A stretch of 7,888 nucleotides of DNA from an uncultured Collinsella sp. (GCA_900552185.1 URYT01000085.1:1-7888); one strand, 5' to 3'; shown: positions 1-6,082, numbered from the stretch's first letter. A program made the numbers and translations. The notes: generated from the sequence alone by a model not told the origin.

Positions 1-427
1 CCAGCTCAAGATCCTCGAGCTCGCTCACGGTCTGGTCGCTACTTCCTACGACACCTCCATGGGCTATCGTCACGGACCTAAGTCCTTCGTCGACGATAAG
101 ACGCTCGTCTTCGTGTTCGTCAACAACGACGCCTACACCCGTCAGTACGACATCGACATCCTCAACGAGATCGGTGGCGACAAGATCGCTCAGCACACCG
201 TTGCCGTTCAGCAGGATGGCGCTACCGTCTACGAGGGCGAGTCCTTCACCTTTAAGGGCTACGAGGCGCTTCCCGAGGGCTACCTTGCCCTGCCGTTCGT
301 GATGTTTGCCCAGGCTATCAGCCTGCTCAACTCCGTGCGCGTGGGCAACACGCCCGATACGCCGAGCCCCACCGGCACGGTCAACCGCGTGGTTAAGGGC
401 GTGACGATTCACCCCTTCACCGCTTAA
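1..427 (+). CDS. agaS: AgaS-type tagatose-6-P / galactosamine-6-P isomerase-deaminase (SIS domain), 3' part
   Basis: Only the last 141 codons are present; the frame is open from base 2 and stops with TAA at 425-427. AgaS proteins are usually about 385 residues, so roughly the N-terminal two thirds lie outside the window. The remaining part matches the second SIS (phosphosugar isomerase) domain of AgaS. It has the family signature GYRHGPKS, then the stretch TRQYDIDILNEI, and near the C-terminus NRVVKGVTIHPF, which is close to the usual AgaS ending. In enteric bacteria AgaS is a cytosolic enzyme that converts galactosamine-6-phosphate to tagatose-6-phosphate with release of ammonia. The deacetylase immediately downstream would supply its substrate, although a strong terminator separates the two genes. 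A glucosamine-type GlmS/FrlB-like SIS protein is less likely because of the RHGPKS and C-terminal motifs. Substrate specificity is inferred. Confidence 0.88.
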   Translation, partial: QLKILELAHGLVATSYDTSMGYRHGPKSFVDDKTLVFVFVNNDAYTRQYDIDILNEIGGDKIAQHTVAVQQDGATVYEGESFTFKGYEALPEGYLALPFVMFAQAISLLNSVRVGNTPDTPSPTGTVNRVVKGVTIHPFTA

Positions 428-445
428 TCGCGTCCCCCTGTAAGG

Positions 446-488
446 GCGCCCGTCCGCTCATAACGGCGGGCGGGCGCTTTTTGTTTTT
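446..488 (+). terminator. Rho-independent terminator after agaS
   Basis: An 11-bp GC-rich stem (446-456 with 467-477, one G-T wobble) with a 10-base loop is followed directly by a T-rich run at 478-488. It starts 18 bases after the agaS stop codon, the position expected for an intrinsic terminator. It should stop or attenuate transcription from agaS into nagA. Confidence 0.9.
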
Positions 489-506
489 ACATGGACCGGG
501 TATAAG
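478..506 (+). promoter_or_regulatory. Weak candidate promoter for nagA
   Basis: TATAAG at 501-506 matches five of six bases of the -10 consensus and lies 40 bases before the nagA start, just after the agaS terminator. The hexamer 17 bases upstream (478-483, within the terminator T-run) is a poor -35. A local promoter makes sense because the terminator would otherwise cut nagA off, but the sequence support is thin. Confidence 0.3.
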
Positions 507-545
507 CATTACCACAGTCAACTGCTTTAGAAGCAAGGAGTGCAT

Positions 546-1715
546 ATGAGCACGTACGCAATTAAGGCTGACAAGTTCTTCTTGCCGGCAGGCCCGCAAC
601 TGGGCGGCTATCTTATGGTCGAGGATGGCGTTTTTGGCGCCTGGCAGGCCGACGAGCCCTCTTGCGAGATTAAGGACTACACGGGATCGTGGATCGCACC
701 GGGTATGGTCGATACCCACATCCATGGCTTCTATAACCACTCGACTACCGATAACGATCCCGAGGGCATTGATATCAGCTCGACCGAGCTCGCCCGTCGC
801 GGTACCACCAGCTGGCTGCCCACGACGTTCACCGATGGCGTCGAGCAGATCAAGGATGCCTGCGCCGCCATCGCCCAGGCTGACGAGGGTCGCGGTCCCG
901 ACTTCTGCGGTGCTCGCATTCAGGGCATCTATCTGGAGGGCCCCTTCTTTACCATGAAGCACGTGGGCGCGCAGAACCCCGCCTACCTGATCGATCCTTC
1001 CGAGGAGGTCTTCGATCAGTGGCAGGAGGCTGCGGGCGGTCGCATCGTTAAGAGCGCCATGGCGGCCGAGCGCGACGGTGCCGCTGCTTATGCGGCTGCT
1101 CTGAACGCCAAAGGTGTGGTGACCAGCATCGGTCACTCCGACGCCACCTACGATGAGTGCATCGCTGCCATCAACGCCGGTGCCAGCTGCTTTACGCATA
1201 CCTATAACGGCCAGCGCGGGCTGCATCACCGTGAGCCCGGTGTCGTGGGCGCTGCCATGTCCACGCCCGAGACCTACGCCGAGATCATCTGCGACGGCAA
1301 GCACGTAAACCCTGCCGCCATCAAGGCGCTGCTGCAGGCAAAGGGCTGGCAGCACACGGTGCTCATCACCGACTGCCTGGGTTGCGGCGGCATGCCCGAG
1401 GGCAGCTACACCAGTGGTGGCATGGACGTCATCATGAAGGACAACCTGTGCTGGCTCGCCGACGGCAAGAGCATTGCTGGCTCGGTGCTCACGCTTGCCC
1501 AGGGCGTCAAGAACATTGTCGATTGGGGCATCGCCAGCGCCGATATCGCCATTCGCATGGCGACCGAGGTGCCGGCTCGCTCTGCACACATCGAGGATAA
1601 GTGCGGCAGCATCATGCCGGGTCGCGACGCCGACTTTGTCGTGTTCGACCATGAGCTCACCCTCGTCGAGACGTATGTTGGCGGCCAGAGCGTCGGCAAC
1701 GCCTTTACCGAGTAA
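546..1715 (+). CDS. nagA: N-acetylhexosamine-6-phosphate deacetylase (NagA/AgaA family)
   Basis: This intact 389-residue metal-dependent amidohydrolase has the usual NagA length. It removes acetate from GlcNAc-6-P or GalNAc-6-P in the cytosol. Visible catalytic and metal sites are HxH at His58/His60 (motif GMVDTHIHG), Glu131 in LEGPF, His197 in GHSDA, His218 in THTYN, and Asp276 in ITDCLGCGG. The spacing agrees with E. coli NagA (Glu131, His195, His216, Asp273). LHHREPGVVGA is another family signature. The ATG at 546 is chosen because AAGGAG at 535-540 lies five bases upstream; a GTG six bases earlier overlaps that site. The neighbours AgaS and a tagatose-6-P kinase favour GalNAc-6-P as substrate (AgaA role), but sequence alone cannot separate AgaA from NagA. 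An unusual detail is the pair of cysteines directly after the catalytic Asp. A second, broken copy of the C-terminus lies about 2.7 kb downstream. Confidence 0.95.
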   Translation: MSTYAIKADKFFLPAGPQLGGYLMVEDGVFGAWQADEPSCEIKDYTGSWIAPGMVDTHIHGFYNHSTTDNDPEGIDISSTELARRGTTSWLPTTFTDGVEQIKDACAAIAQADEGRGPDFCGARIQGIYLEGPFFTMKHVGAQNPAYLIDPSEEVFDQWQEAAGGRIVKSAMAAERDGAAAYAAALNAKGVVTSIGHSDATYDECIAAINAGASCFTHTYNGQRGLHHREPGVVGAAMSTPETYAEIICDGKHVNPAAIKALLQAKGWQHTVLITDCLGCGGMPEGSYTSGGMDVIMKDNLCWLADGKSIAGSVLTLAQGVKNIVDWGIASADIAIRMATEVPARSAHIEDKCGSIMPGRDADFVVFDHELTLVETYVGGQSVGNAFTE

Positions 1716-1720
1716 CGATA

Positions 1721-1759
1721 GAAAAAGACGGCGGGCCCGAATCTGCTCGGACCCGCCGT
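1721..1759 (-). terminator. Terminator shared by nagA and the facing flavodoxin gene
   Basis: A 13-bp stem (1728-1740 with 1747-1759, one C-A mismatch) with a six-base loop lies between two convergent genes. On the minus strand it is followed by a T-run (the A-run at 1722-1726 on the plus strand), so it is a good intrinsic terminator for the flavodoxin gene. On the plus strand there is no real T-run, so it would act less efficiently for nagA. Confidence 0.8.
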
Positions 1760-1790
1760 ATGGGTTAAACGCTCAAAAGCACCTTCACAG

Positions 1791-2375
1791 TTACAGCTTG
1801 TTAGCGATCTTCTTTGCCGTGCGCTTAACGCCGGCCACCAGGCCTCCTGCAGGATGCTCCTTCTCGTATGCTAGGCGCTTCTCGCGCTTGGCGTACTCTT
1901 CGACGATGATGTCGCCATACTCGTCTTCGATCTTGTCGAAGAAGTCGACGGCGCCCTTAATTTCCTCAGCGGTCGGGTGTCCCTTTTGGACACCGCCGGC
2001 GAGTTTGAACGGTCCCCACGTATCAAAGCCTGGGCAGCCGTAGACGCCCATAAAGATAGCATGCCTCATGCGGCAGATGCCATCGATATCCTTGCCGTAC
2101 CACTTGTTTTTGCCACCGTAGGTCATAAGGCCAAACACCTTGTCCTGCGGCTGCAGCACGTTCGTGAGCACGCGTGCCATGTCCTTGTCGATCTCGGAGT
2201 AATAGATGCCCGTGGCGACACCGATCAGATGATATTCGTGCAGGTTGGGATACTCGTTTTTACCGAGCGTCTTCACATCGAGGGTATCGATCTCGGGGTG
2301 TGCCTCGACGATGGCGTCCACGAGCTTTTTCGTATTGCCGTGATGGCGCGAGGCGTAGAGGATGATGGTTCGCAT
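1791..2375 (-). CDS. Flavodoxin-like protein
   Basis: A 194-residue protein with a flavodoxin-like fold. It opens with a beta strand (MRTIILYAS) followed by an FMN phosphate-binding loop of the form SRHHGNTKK at residues 9-17, which corresponds to the usual T/S-x-T-G-N-T loop. A second strand-loop (GVATGIYYSEID, 52-63) and a third (FGLMTYGGKN, 81-90) follow, in the positions where flavodoxins contact the isoalloxazine ring. Residues 113-134 (GCPGFDTWGPFKLAGG and after) resemble the C-terminal part of small stand-alone flavodoxin-family proteins. The last 35 residues form a Lys/Arg-rich tail. The ATG at 2375 is preferred over a longer frame because AAAGG lies seven bases upstream and the flavodoxin strand starts right there. 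It is probably a cytosolic electron carrier; its redox partner is unknown. It is the only non-sugar protein gene in the window and stands alone, antisense to its neighbours. Confidence 0.8.
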   Translation of the reverse strand: MRTIILYASRHHGNTKKLVDAIVEAHPEIDTLDVKTLGKNEYPNLHEYHLIGVATGIYYSEIDKDMARVLTNVLQPQDKVFGLMTYGGKNKWYGKDIDGICRMRHAIFMGVYGCPGFDTWGPFKLAGGVQKGHPTAEEIKGAVDFFDKIEDEYGDIIVEEYAKREKRLAYEKEHPAGGLVAGVKRTAKKIANKL

Positions 2376-2532
2376 AAGAAGGCCTTTCAGCTGTAATTGC
2401 ATCAATGTCTGTATGGTACCCCGTTGCATGGCTGGGATACCGGACGTATCGATGAACGTGCGGGTTTGTCCTTTGGTCAGGGCCGAGACGGGTTCTTGCG
2501 AGCAAAAAAGCAGTTGTTCGAAAGGATGGGCA

Positions 2533-3414
2533 ATGGAATACGCTCTCTCCAACGATTCGATTTCTATTAAGGTGTCCACGGCTGGTGGTTCGTTTACCTC
2601 GATCGAGGCCGGAGGTCGCGAGTATCTGTGGCAGGGCGATCCCGCCGTGTGGTCTGGCCAGGCACCGATTTGCTTCCCGATTTGCGGAGGCTTGCGCGAC
2701 AACAGCGCCATGACGTTTGCCGGGCATCACGTGAAGCTCGCCCGCCACGGGTTTGCGCGCAAGCAAGAGTGGAAGCTGCTGAGCCAGAGCGAGAACGAGC
2801 TGGCGATGTGCCTGGCTTCGGAGGATAACGCCGCGCTGCTGAGCGATTATCCGTATCCGTTTAAGCTTGTCGCCCGCTATGCGCTCGAGGACGCTGCCGT
2901 GCGCGTTTCCTACGAGGTCACCAACGAGGGCACCGAGGATATGCCGTTCTTTATTGGCGGTCATCCCGGCTTTAGGTGTCCACTCGATGAGGGCGAGGCC
3001 TATACGGACTACGAGCTGCGCTTTGAGAAGGACGAGGCTGCTGAGCTTTGCACTGCCGTCCCCTCGACTGGCTTGATTGACGTGACCAATCGCTCCAAGA
3101 ACCCCATGGTGGGAAAGACGCTGCCTCTGTCACATGAGCTCTTCGATTTTGCGGAGACCATCTTTGACGTGCTCGAGAGCCGTCAGGTCACGCTTTCCAA
3201 AAAGGGCGAGGACAAGGGCGTCCGCCTGAGCTTTGAGGGCTTCCCATATCTCATTGTGTGGAGCAAGCCCGAGGGCGATTTTGTGGCGGTTGAGCCCTGG
3301 GGCGGCCTTTCGACCTGCTCCGATGAGGACGACGTGCTTGAGCATAAGCGTGGCTGCCTTGTCGCCAAGCCCAAGGAGACCGTCGTTCGCTCGTTCACGA
3401 TTGAGATTCTGTAA
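2533..3414 (+). CDS. Aldose 1-epimerase family protein, LacX type
   Basis: A 293-residue protein of the galactose-mutarotase-like superfamily, close in length to LacX proteins and shorter than GalM. Visible sites are RHGFAR with His72, GGHPGF with His144 (the counterpart of the catalytic His of mutarotases) and VAVEPWGG with Glu254 (the counterpart of the catalytic Glu). The FPYLIVWSKP stretch before Glu254 is characteristic of the LacX/YeaD-like group. It should interconvert alpha and beta anomers of an aldose or aldose phosphate in the cytosol. LacX genes in lactococci accompany tagatose-6-phosphate pathway genes, and here a LacC-like kinase follows 59 bases downstream, so the same pairing is seen. 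The ATG at 2533 is chosen for GAAAGGA six bases upstream and because the domain starts there; the open frame extends further 5' but overlaps the divergent flavodoxin gene. The true substrate is unknown. Confidence 0.88.
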   Translation: MEYALSNDSISIKVSTAGGSFTSIEAGGREYLWQGDPAVWSGQAPICFPICGGLRDNSAMTFAGHHVKLARHGFARKQEWKLLSQSENELAMCLASEDNAALLSDYPYPFKLVARYALEDAAVRVSYEVTNEGTEDMPFFIGGHPGFRCPLDEGEAYTDYELRFEKDEAAELCTAVPSTGLIDVTNRSKNPMVGKTLPLSHELFDFAETIFDVLESRQVTLSKKGEDKGVRLSFEGFPYLIVWSKPEGDFVAVEPWGGLSTCSDEDDVLEHKRGCLVAKPKETVVRSFTIEIL

Positions 3415-3473
3415 TTCCGTTTTGTCGACTCGTATCGCGAGGCACAAGGAGCCTGCGAGATAAGGAGCTAAAA

Positions 3474-4409
3474 ATGATCCTCACCGTTACGATGAACCCG
3501 TCTGTCGATACGCGCTATCAGCTCGATGAGCTCATTATCGACGACGTTAACCGTGTGACGCCCGAAAAGACCGCTGGCGGCAAGGGCCTCAACGTGGCCC
3601 GTGTGCTGGGTCAGCTGGGCGACGACGTTGTGGCAACCGGTCTGCTCGGCGGCCACATGGGCGCCTACATGGCTGAGCTCATGGACGCCAACGGTATTAA
3701 CAACGACTTCGTGCCCATCAAGGGCGAGACTCGCATTTGCCTCAACATTCTCCACGCCGGTAACCAGACCGAGCTGCTCGAGAGTGGCCCGACAATTGCC
3801 CCCGAGGAACTCGATGCCTTTACCGCCAAGTTTACTGAGCTTGCGGGCAAGGCCGACGTCGTCACCATTTCGGGTTCTCTGCCCCGCGGTGTCGAGGCAG
3901 ACTACTATGCCAAGATCACGGGCATTGCCGAGAACGCCGGGGCCAAGGTGCTGCTCGATACCTCGGGTGCTTCGCTCGAGGCCGCCCTTAAGTCCGAAAT
4001 TAAGCCCGAGCTGGTCAAGCCTAACCTGACCGAGATCAACGGCCTTCTGGGCACGAGCTTTACCACCGACGATGTGGACGAGCTCCGCGCCGCGCTCGCC
4101 TCTGATGCCCGCTTCTCCGATATCCCCTGGGTCGTCGTGTCCATGGGCGCTGCCGGCTCCGTTGGCTTTCACAATGGCCGTGCGTTCCGCGCAAAGACGC
4201 CCGATATCCCTGCCGTTAACGCCACGGGCTCTGGTGACTCCACTATCGCTGGCTTCGCGCATGCCATTGCTGCTGGCGCAGACGACGAGACGGTGCTGCG
4301 TACCGCCAACACCTGCGGCAAGCTCAATGCCATGGATCCCATGACTGGCCATCTGGTCATGGACCGTTGGGACGAGGTCTACAACGGCGTTGTCGTGACC
4401 GAGCTGTAA
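3474..4409 (+). CDS. lacC: Tagatose-6-phosphate kinase / 1-phosphofructokinase family (LacC-like, PfkB fold)
   Basis: A 311-residue PfkB-family sugar kinase with the standard length. The N-terminal MILTVTMNPSVD and the GGKGLN box at residues 35-40 are typical of the LacC/FruK group. ISGSLPRGV (132-140) and KPNLTEI (182-188) are further family blocks. The C-terminal signature NATGSGDSTIAG has the catalytic Asp at 255 within the anion-hole GSGDS. GSGDS with a following Thr, and the ending MDPMTGHLV, look more like LacC (tagatose-6-P kinase) than FruK, which usually has GAGDS. It would phosphorylate tagatose-6-phosphate to the 1,6-bisphosphate with ATP. That fits the AgaS upstream, which would produce tagatose-6-P. 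AAGGAG at 3462-3467 lies six bases before the ATG. It is probably co-transcribed with the epimerase upstream. Fructose-1-phosphate as substrate cannot be excluded. Confidence 0.87.
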   Translation: MILTVTMNPSVDTRYQLDELIIDDVNRVTPEKTAGGKGLNVARVLGQLGDDVVATGLLGGHMGAYMAELMDANGINNDFVPIKGETRICLNILHAGNQTELLESGPTIAPEELDAFTAKFTELAGKADVVTISGSLPRGVEADYYAKITGIAENAGAKVLLDTSGASLEAALKSEIKPELVKPNLTEINGLLGTSFTTDDVDELRAALASDARFSDIPWVVVSMGAAGSVGFHNGRAFRAKTPDIPAVNATGSGDSTIAGFAHAIAAGADDETVLRTANTCGKLNAMDPMTGHLVMDRWDEVYNGVVVTEL

Positions 4410-4436
4410 GGGCTTGGGCGTCGGCCCCGGCATCGA

Positions 4437-4574
4437 TTGCTAGCTCATGTCGACGACAAGTGCGATAGCATTATGTCGGGGCGCGACGCCGACGTTGTCG
4501 TGTTCAATCCCGACCTTACCCTGGTCGAGACGTATGTGGGTGGCAACAGCGTCGGTAACGCGTTTACCGAGTAG
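4437..4574 (+). pseudogene. C-terminal remnant of a second nagA copy
   Basis: The frame ending at the TAG of 4572-4574 encodes about 45 codons that align with the C-terminus of the intact NagA in this window, from about residue 347 to the last residue (both end VGNAFTE). Over 43 aligned positions 34 are identical, with no gaps. The match starts abruptly 30-odd bases after the lacC stop codon, and no catalytic residue of NagA lies in the retained part, so it cannot be a functional deacetylase. There is no start codon with a ribosome binding site near the 5' end. Many third-codon positions differ while the protein is conserved, so the lost parent gene was a diverged functional paralogue and not a recent tandem copy of the intact gene. 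It ends 32 bases before the YhcH-family gene, so the lost gene was probably its upstream neighbour. Confidence 0.88.
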
Positions 4575-4606
4575 CCGCCAAAGAAGCGATCCGAGAGGGG
4601 ATTTAG

Positions 4607-5080
4607 ATGATTTACGGTGCATTGGGCGATATCGAGGAGTACCGCGGAATGCTCAAGGGCCTCGACGTGTTGATCGACTGGCTCGAGGAGAACGACCCGG
4701 CGCAGCTCGAGGTCGGCAGCCATCCGATTCTGGGCGACAAGGTCTATGCGAACGTCATGGCTCCCACGACGCGTCCCGAGGCAGAGGCTCACTACGAGAC
4801 GCATCAGCGCTATCACGACCTGCAGATCGACATTGAGGGTCGCGAGGCCTTTAAGGTTGCCACGGGCAGCCTGACGCTGGTCCAGGAGTTTGACGAGAAG
4901 GACGACTACGACCTGGTCGATTCCGACGCTTCGATTGCCGGCGATCTTGCCGACGACAAGTTCGCGCTGTTCGTTGCCGGCGAGCCTCACATGCCCACGC
5001 TCGAGTTCCCGGGCGATGGCGCACAGCCGGTCAAGAAGATCTGCTTTAAGCTACTTGCAGATGCTTACTGGGAGGAGTAA
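4607..5080 (+). CDS. YhcH/YjgK/YiaL family protein (NanQ/EbgC-like, DUF386)
   Basis: A 157-residue protein of the usual length for this cupin-fold family. It starts MIYGALGDIEEY, a standard family opening. The family core ETHQRYHDLQ lies at residues 64-73, with Glu64, His66 and His70 as likely metal ligands. GEPHMP with His128 and the C-terminal VKKICFKL complete the pattern. E. coli YhcH (NanQ) acts as an N-acetylneuraminate anomerase, and EbgC, another member, is the small subunit of a beta-galactosidase, so members act on sugar anomers or assist glycosidases. The exact substrate here is not known; the surrounding amino-sugar genes suggest sialic acid or hexosamine use. The start at 4607 has an AGAGGGG-type site at 4594-4600 with six bases of spacing. 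It follows the nagA remnant and probably shares the transcript of lacC. A terminator lies downstream. Confidence 0.85.
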   Translation: MIYGALGDIEEYRGMLKGLDVLIDWLEENDPAQLEVGSHPILGDKVYANVMAPTTRPEAEAHYETHQRYHDLQIDIEGREAFKVATGSLTLVQEFDEKDDYDLVDSDASIAGDLADDKFALFVAGEPHMPTLEFPGDGAQPVKKICFKLLADAYWEE

Positions 5081-5138
5081 CGCGCTGCTCGGCTGAGCTG
5101 TTCGTGTTGTGAGCGTTTTCCTTTGGAGGAGCGCGCTT

Positions 5139-5189
5139 AGGCCCCGCTGATCGCGGTTCCTTTGGGGATTGCGGCTGGCGGGGCTTTTT
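5139..5189 (+). terminator. Terminator after the YhcH-family gene
   Basis: GCCCCGC at 5141-5147 pairs with GCGGGGC at 5178-5184, with further weak pairing at the base, and a run of five T follows at 5185-5189. The loop is long (30 bases) and probably folds on itself. The position, about 60 bases after the yhcH stop and ahead of a convergent tRNA, supports the call. Confidence 0.7.
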
Positions 5190-5252
5190 GTTGAGTAGGG
5201 GAGTTGCCGGCGGCGTTGTGCTTGGATTGGCATTGTGCGATAAATCGGCAAC

Positions 5253-5275
5253 AAAAAAGCCGCCCGAAGGCGGCT
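5253..5275 (-). terminator. Terminator of the tRNA-Thr gene
   Basis: On the minus strand a seven-base stem (AGCCGCC / GGCGGCT on the plus strand at 5258-5264 and 5269-5275) with a stable four-base loop is followed by six T (the A-run at 5253-5258). It lies 12 bases after the tRNA 3' end, a classic position for a single-gene tRNA unit. Confidence 0.9.
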
Positions 5276-5286
5276 ATCTTGTGCAA

Positions 5287-5362
5287 TGGAGCCAGCGACC
5301 GGGCTCGAACCGGTGACCCCCGCTTTACGAGAGCGGTGCTCTACCAACTGAGCTACGCTGGC
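5287..5362 (-). tRNA. tRNA-Thr (anticodon CGT)
   Basis: The minus strand folds as a complete 76-base cloverleaf including an encoded CCA. The acceptor stem is GCCAGCG with CGCTGGC. The D arm is GCTC/GAGC. The anticodon stem is CCGCT/AGCGG around the loop CTCGTAA. The T arm is ACCGG/CCGGT around TTCGAGC. The anticodon CGT (plus-strand bases 5327-5329) reads the threonine codon ACG, a frequent codon in GC-rich genomes. The base before CCA is U73, not the A found in many Thr tRNAs. It is a single-gene unit with its own promoter and terminator. Confidence 0.97.
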
Positions 5363-5401
5363 GGCCATGTGATGACGCAACTGAGGCGTCAACGGCTGTC
5401 T

Positions 5402-5430
5402 ATGATACGGGACATCGCAAATCCGCGCAA
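5402..5430 (-). promoter_or_regulatory. Promoter of the tRNA-Thr gene
   Basis: On the minus strand TTGCGC (plus 5425-5430) and TATCAT (plus 5402-5407) are separated by exactly 17 bases. The -10 matches five of six consensus bases; the -35 keeps TTG only. Transcription would start about 30 bases before the mature tRNA 5' end. Confidence 0.6.
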
Positions 5431-5519
5431 GTGTTCTGACGGCTTTTCTCACTTTAAATGCACTAATATTGGAGACGTGATGTCTTGCTCTTACGGGTCT
5501 CAAACAGAATGGGGTGGCG

Positions 5520-5998
5520 ATGGCTCAACCCAAGATTCTTCTCACACGCATCGATGACCGGTTTATTTACGGGCAAGACGTTGAGCTGTGGAACGAAGTC
5601 GTGGGTTCCAACCTTGTTTTAATTGTCAACGATGAGATTGCGGCTGATTCGCGCAAGTGGGCCCCTATGAGGGTGGCGACACCCGAGGGTGTCTGGACGC
5701 GGTTTTTCTCGGTGCAAAGGACTGTCGACATCATTCATACCGCAACGCCGCGCCAAAGGATTCTCATCATGGTGGCGTCGCCCACGGATGCACTCGCGCT
5801 GGTTAAGGGTGGTGTGCCGATCACCAAGATCAGCATTGGCCATATGCAGGCGGGGGAGGGCAAGCACCCATAACGCCCGCAGTCGCCGTAGATGACGCAG
5901 ATGTCGCAGCCCTCAAAGAGCTGCAGGCGCTCGGCATAGAGCTAGAAATCCGCTATCTCCCCAGCTCCAATCCCGGCCCCATCCAACTAGTCATTTAA
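5520..5998 (+). pseudogene. Broken PTS IIB component, mannose/fructose/sorbose family (AgaB/AgaV-like)
   Basis: The first frame (5520-5873) encodes 117 residues starting MAQPKILLTRIDDR, the usual opening of mannose-family IIB proteins. It ends early at TAA 5871-5873, just after GHMQAGEGK. The shifted frame from about 5867 continues the family without a stop to TAA 5996-5998 (ITPAVAVDDADVAALKEL, then LGIELEIRYLP). Joined, the product would be about 159 residues, the normal length. The break lies in a CCC run and is explained by loss of one base. The active-site loop, normally R-L-I/V-H-G-Q, reads RFIYGQ here, so the His that carries the phosphate is Tyr17 (codon 5568-5570, one C-to-T change from His). 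Two lesions make a dead gene most likely. No IIA, IIC or IID gene lies beside it, and the ribosome binding site is poor (GGGGTGG nearly touching the ATG). A sequencing error could explain the frameshift but not easily the Tyr. Confidence 0.85.
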
Positions 5999-6017
5999 GA
6001 ACGTCCCCAATGACTAG
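5987..6017. repeat. REP-like inverted repeat at the 3' end of the IIB pseudogene
   Basis: CTAGTCATT at 5987-5995 and AATGACTAG at 6009-6017 are perfect 9-base inverted copies around a 13-base loop. No T-run follows, so it does not look like an intrinsic terminator. The left arm encodes the last sense codons of the shifted IIB frame, and the base after it starts the stop codon. Size and form resemble short palindromic repeats that occur in many genome copies; that it is repeated elsewhere is inference. Confidence 0.55.
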
Positions 6018-6021
6018 GTAG

Positions 6022-6054
6022 AAAAACGACCGTCGGCAGTGGTGCCGGCGGGCG
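6022..6054 (-). terminator. Terminator of galM
   Basis: On the minus strand, 12-base arms (plus 6027-6038 and 6043-6054, ten of twelve paired) with a four-base loop are followed by five T (the A-run at 6022-6026). It begins about 30 bases after the galM stop codon. Confidence 0.75.
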
Positions 6055-6082
6055 CTGCTGTGCGATATGTTGCGTTGTGGGC

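Noticed and set aside
417..1652. Long open frame of about 410 codons on the minus strand across nagA
   Set aside because: It is fully antisense to a gene with all NagA catalytic motifs, and its translation is low-complexity and Ala/Gly/Val-rich, as expected for a GC-rich antisense shadow. It has no family motif.
2376..2532. N-terminal extensions of the flavodoxin-like protein and of the LacX-type epimerase across their shared upstream gap
   Set aside because: Both extended frames overlap the other gene's 5' region. The internal ATG codons at 2375 (minus) and 2533 (plus) have good ribosome binding sites and match the domain starts.
3421..3473. Short inverted repeat AGGC/GCCT before the lacC ribosome binding site as a riboswitch or attenuator
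   Set aside because: Only four bases pair and the surrounding bases do not extend the stem; this is expected by chance in GC-rich DNA.
3468..4433. Open frame of about 320 codons on the minus strand across lacC
   Set aside because: It is antisense to a complete PfkB kinase and produced by codon bias; no motif and no convincing start.
5287..5362. tRNA-Thr as an attachment site of an integrated element
   Set aside because: I found no integrase, no second copy of the tRNA 3' end in the window, and no foreign-looking genes on either side.
5204..5557. Open frame on the plus strand across the tRNA-Thr gene
   Set aside because: It reads through the tRNA and its promoter in antisense; the tRNA cloverleaf is complete and explains the region.
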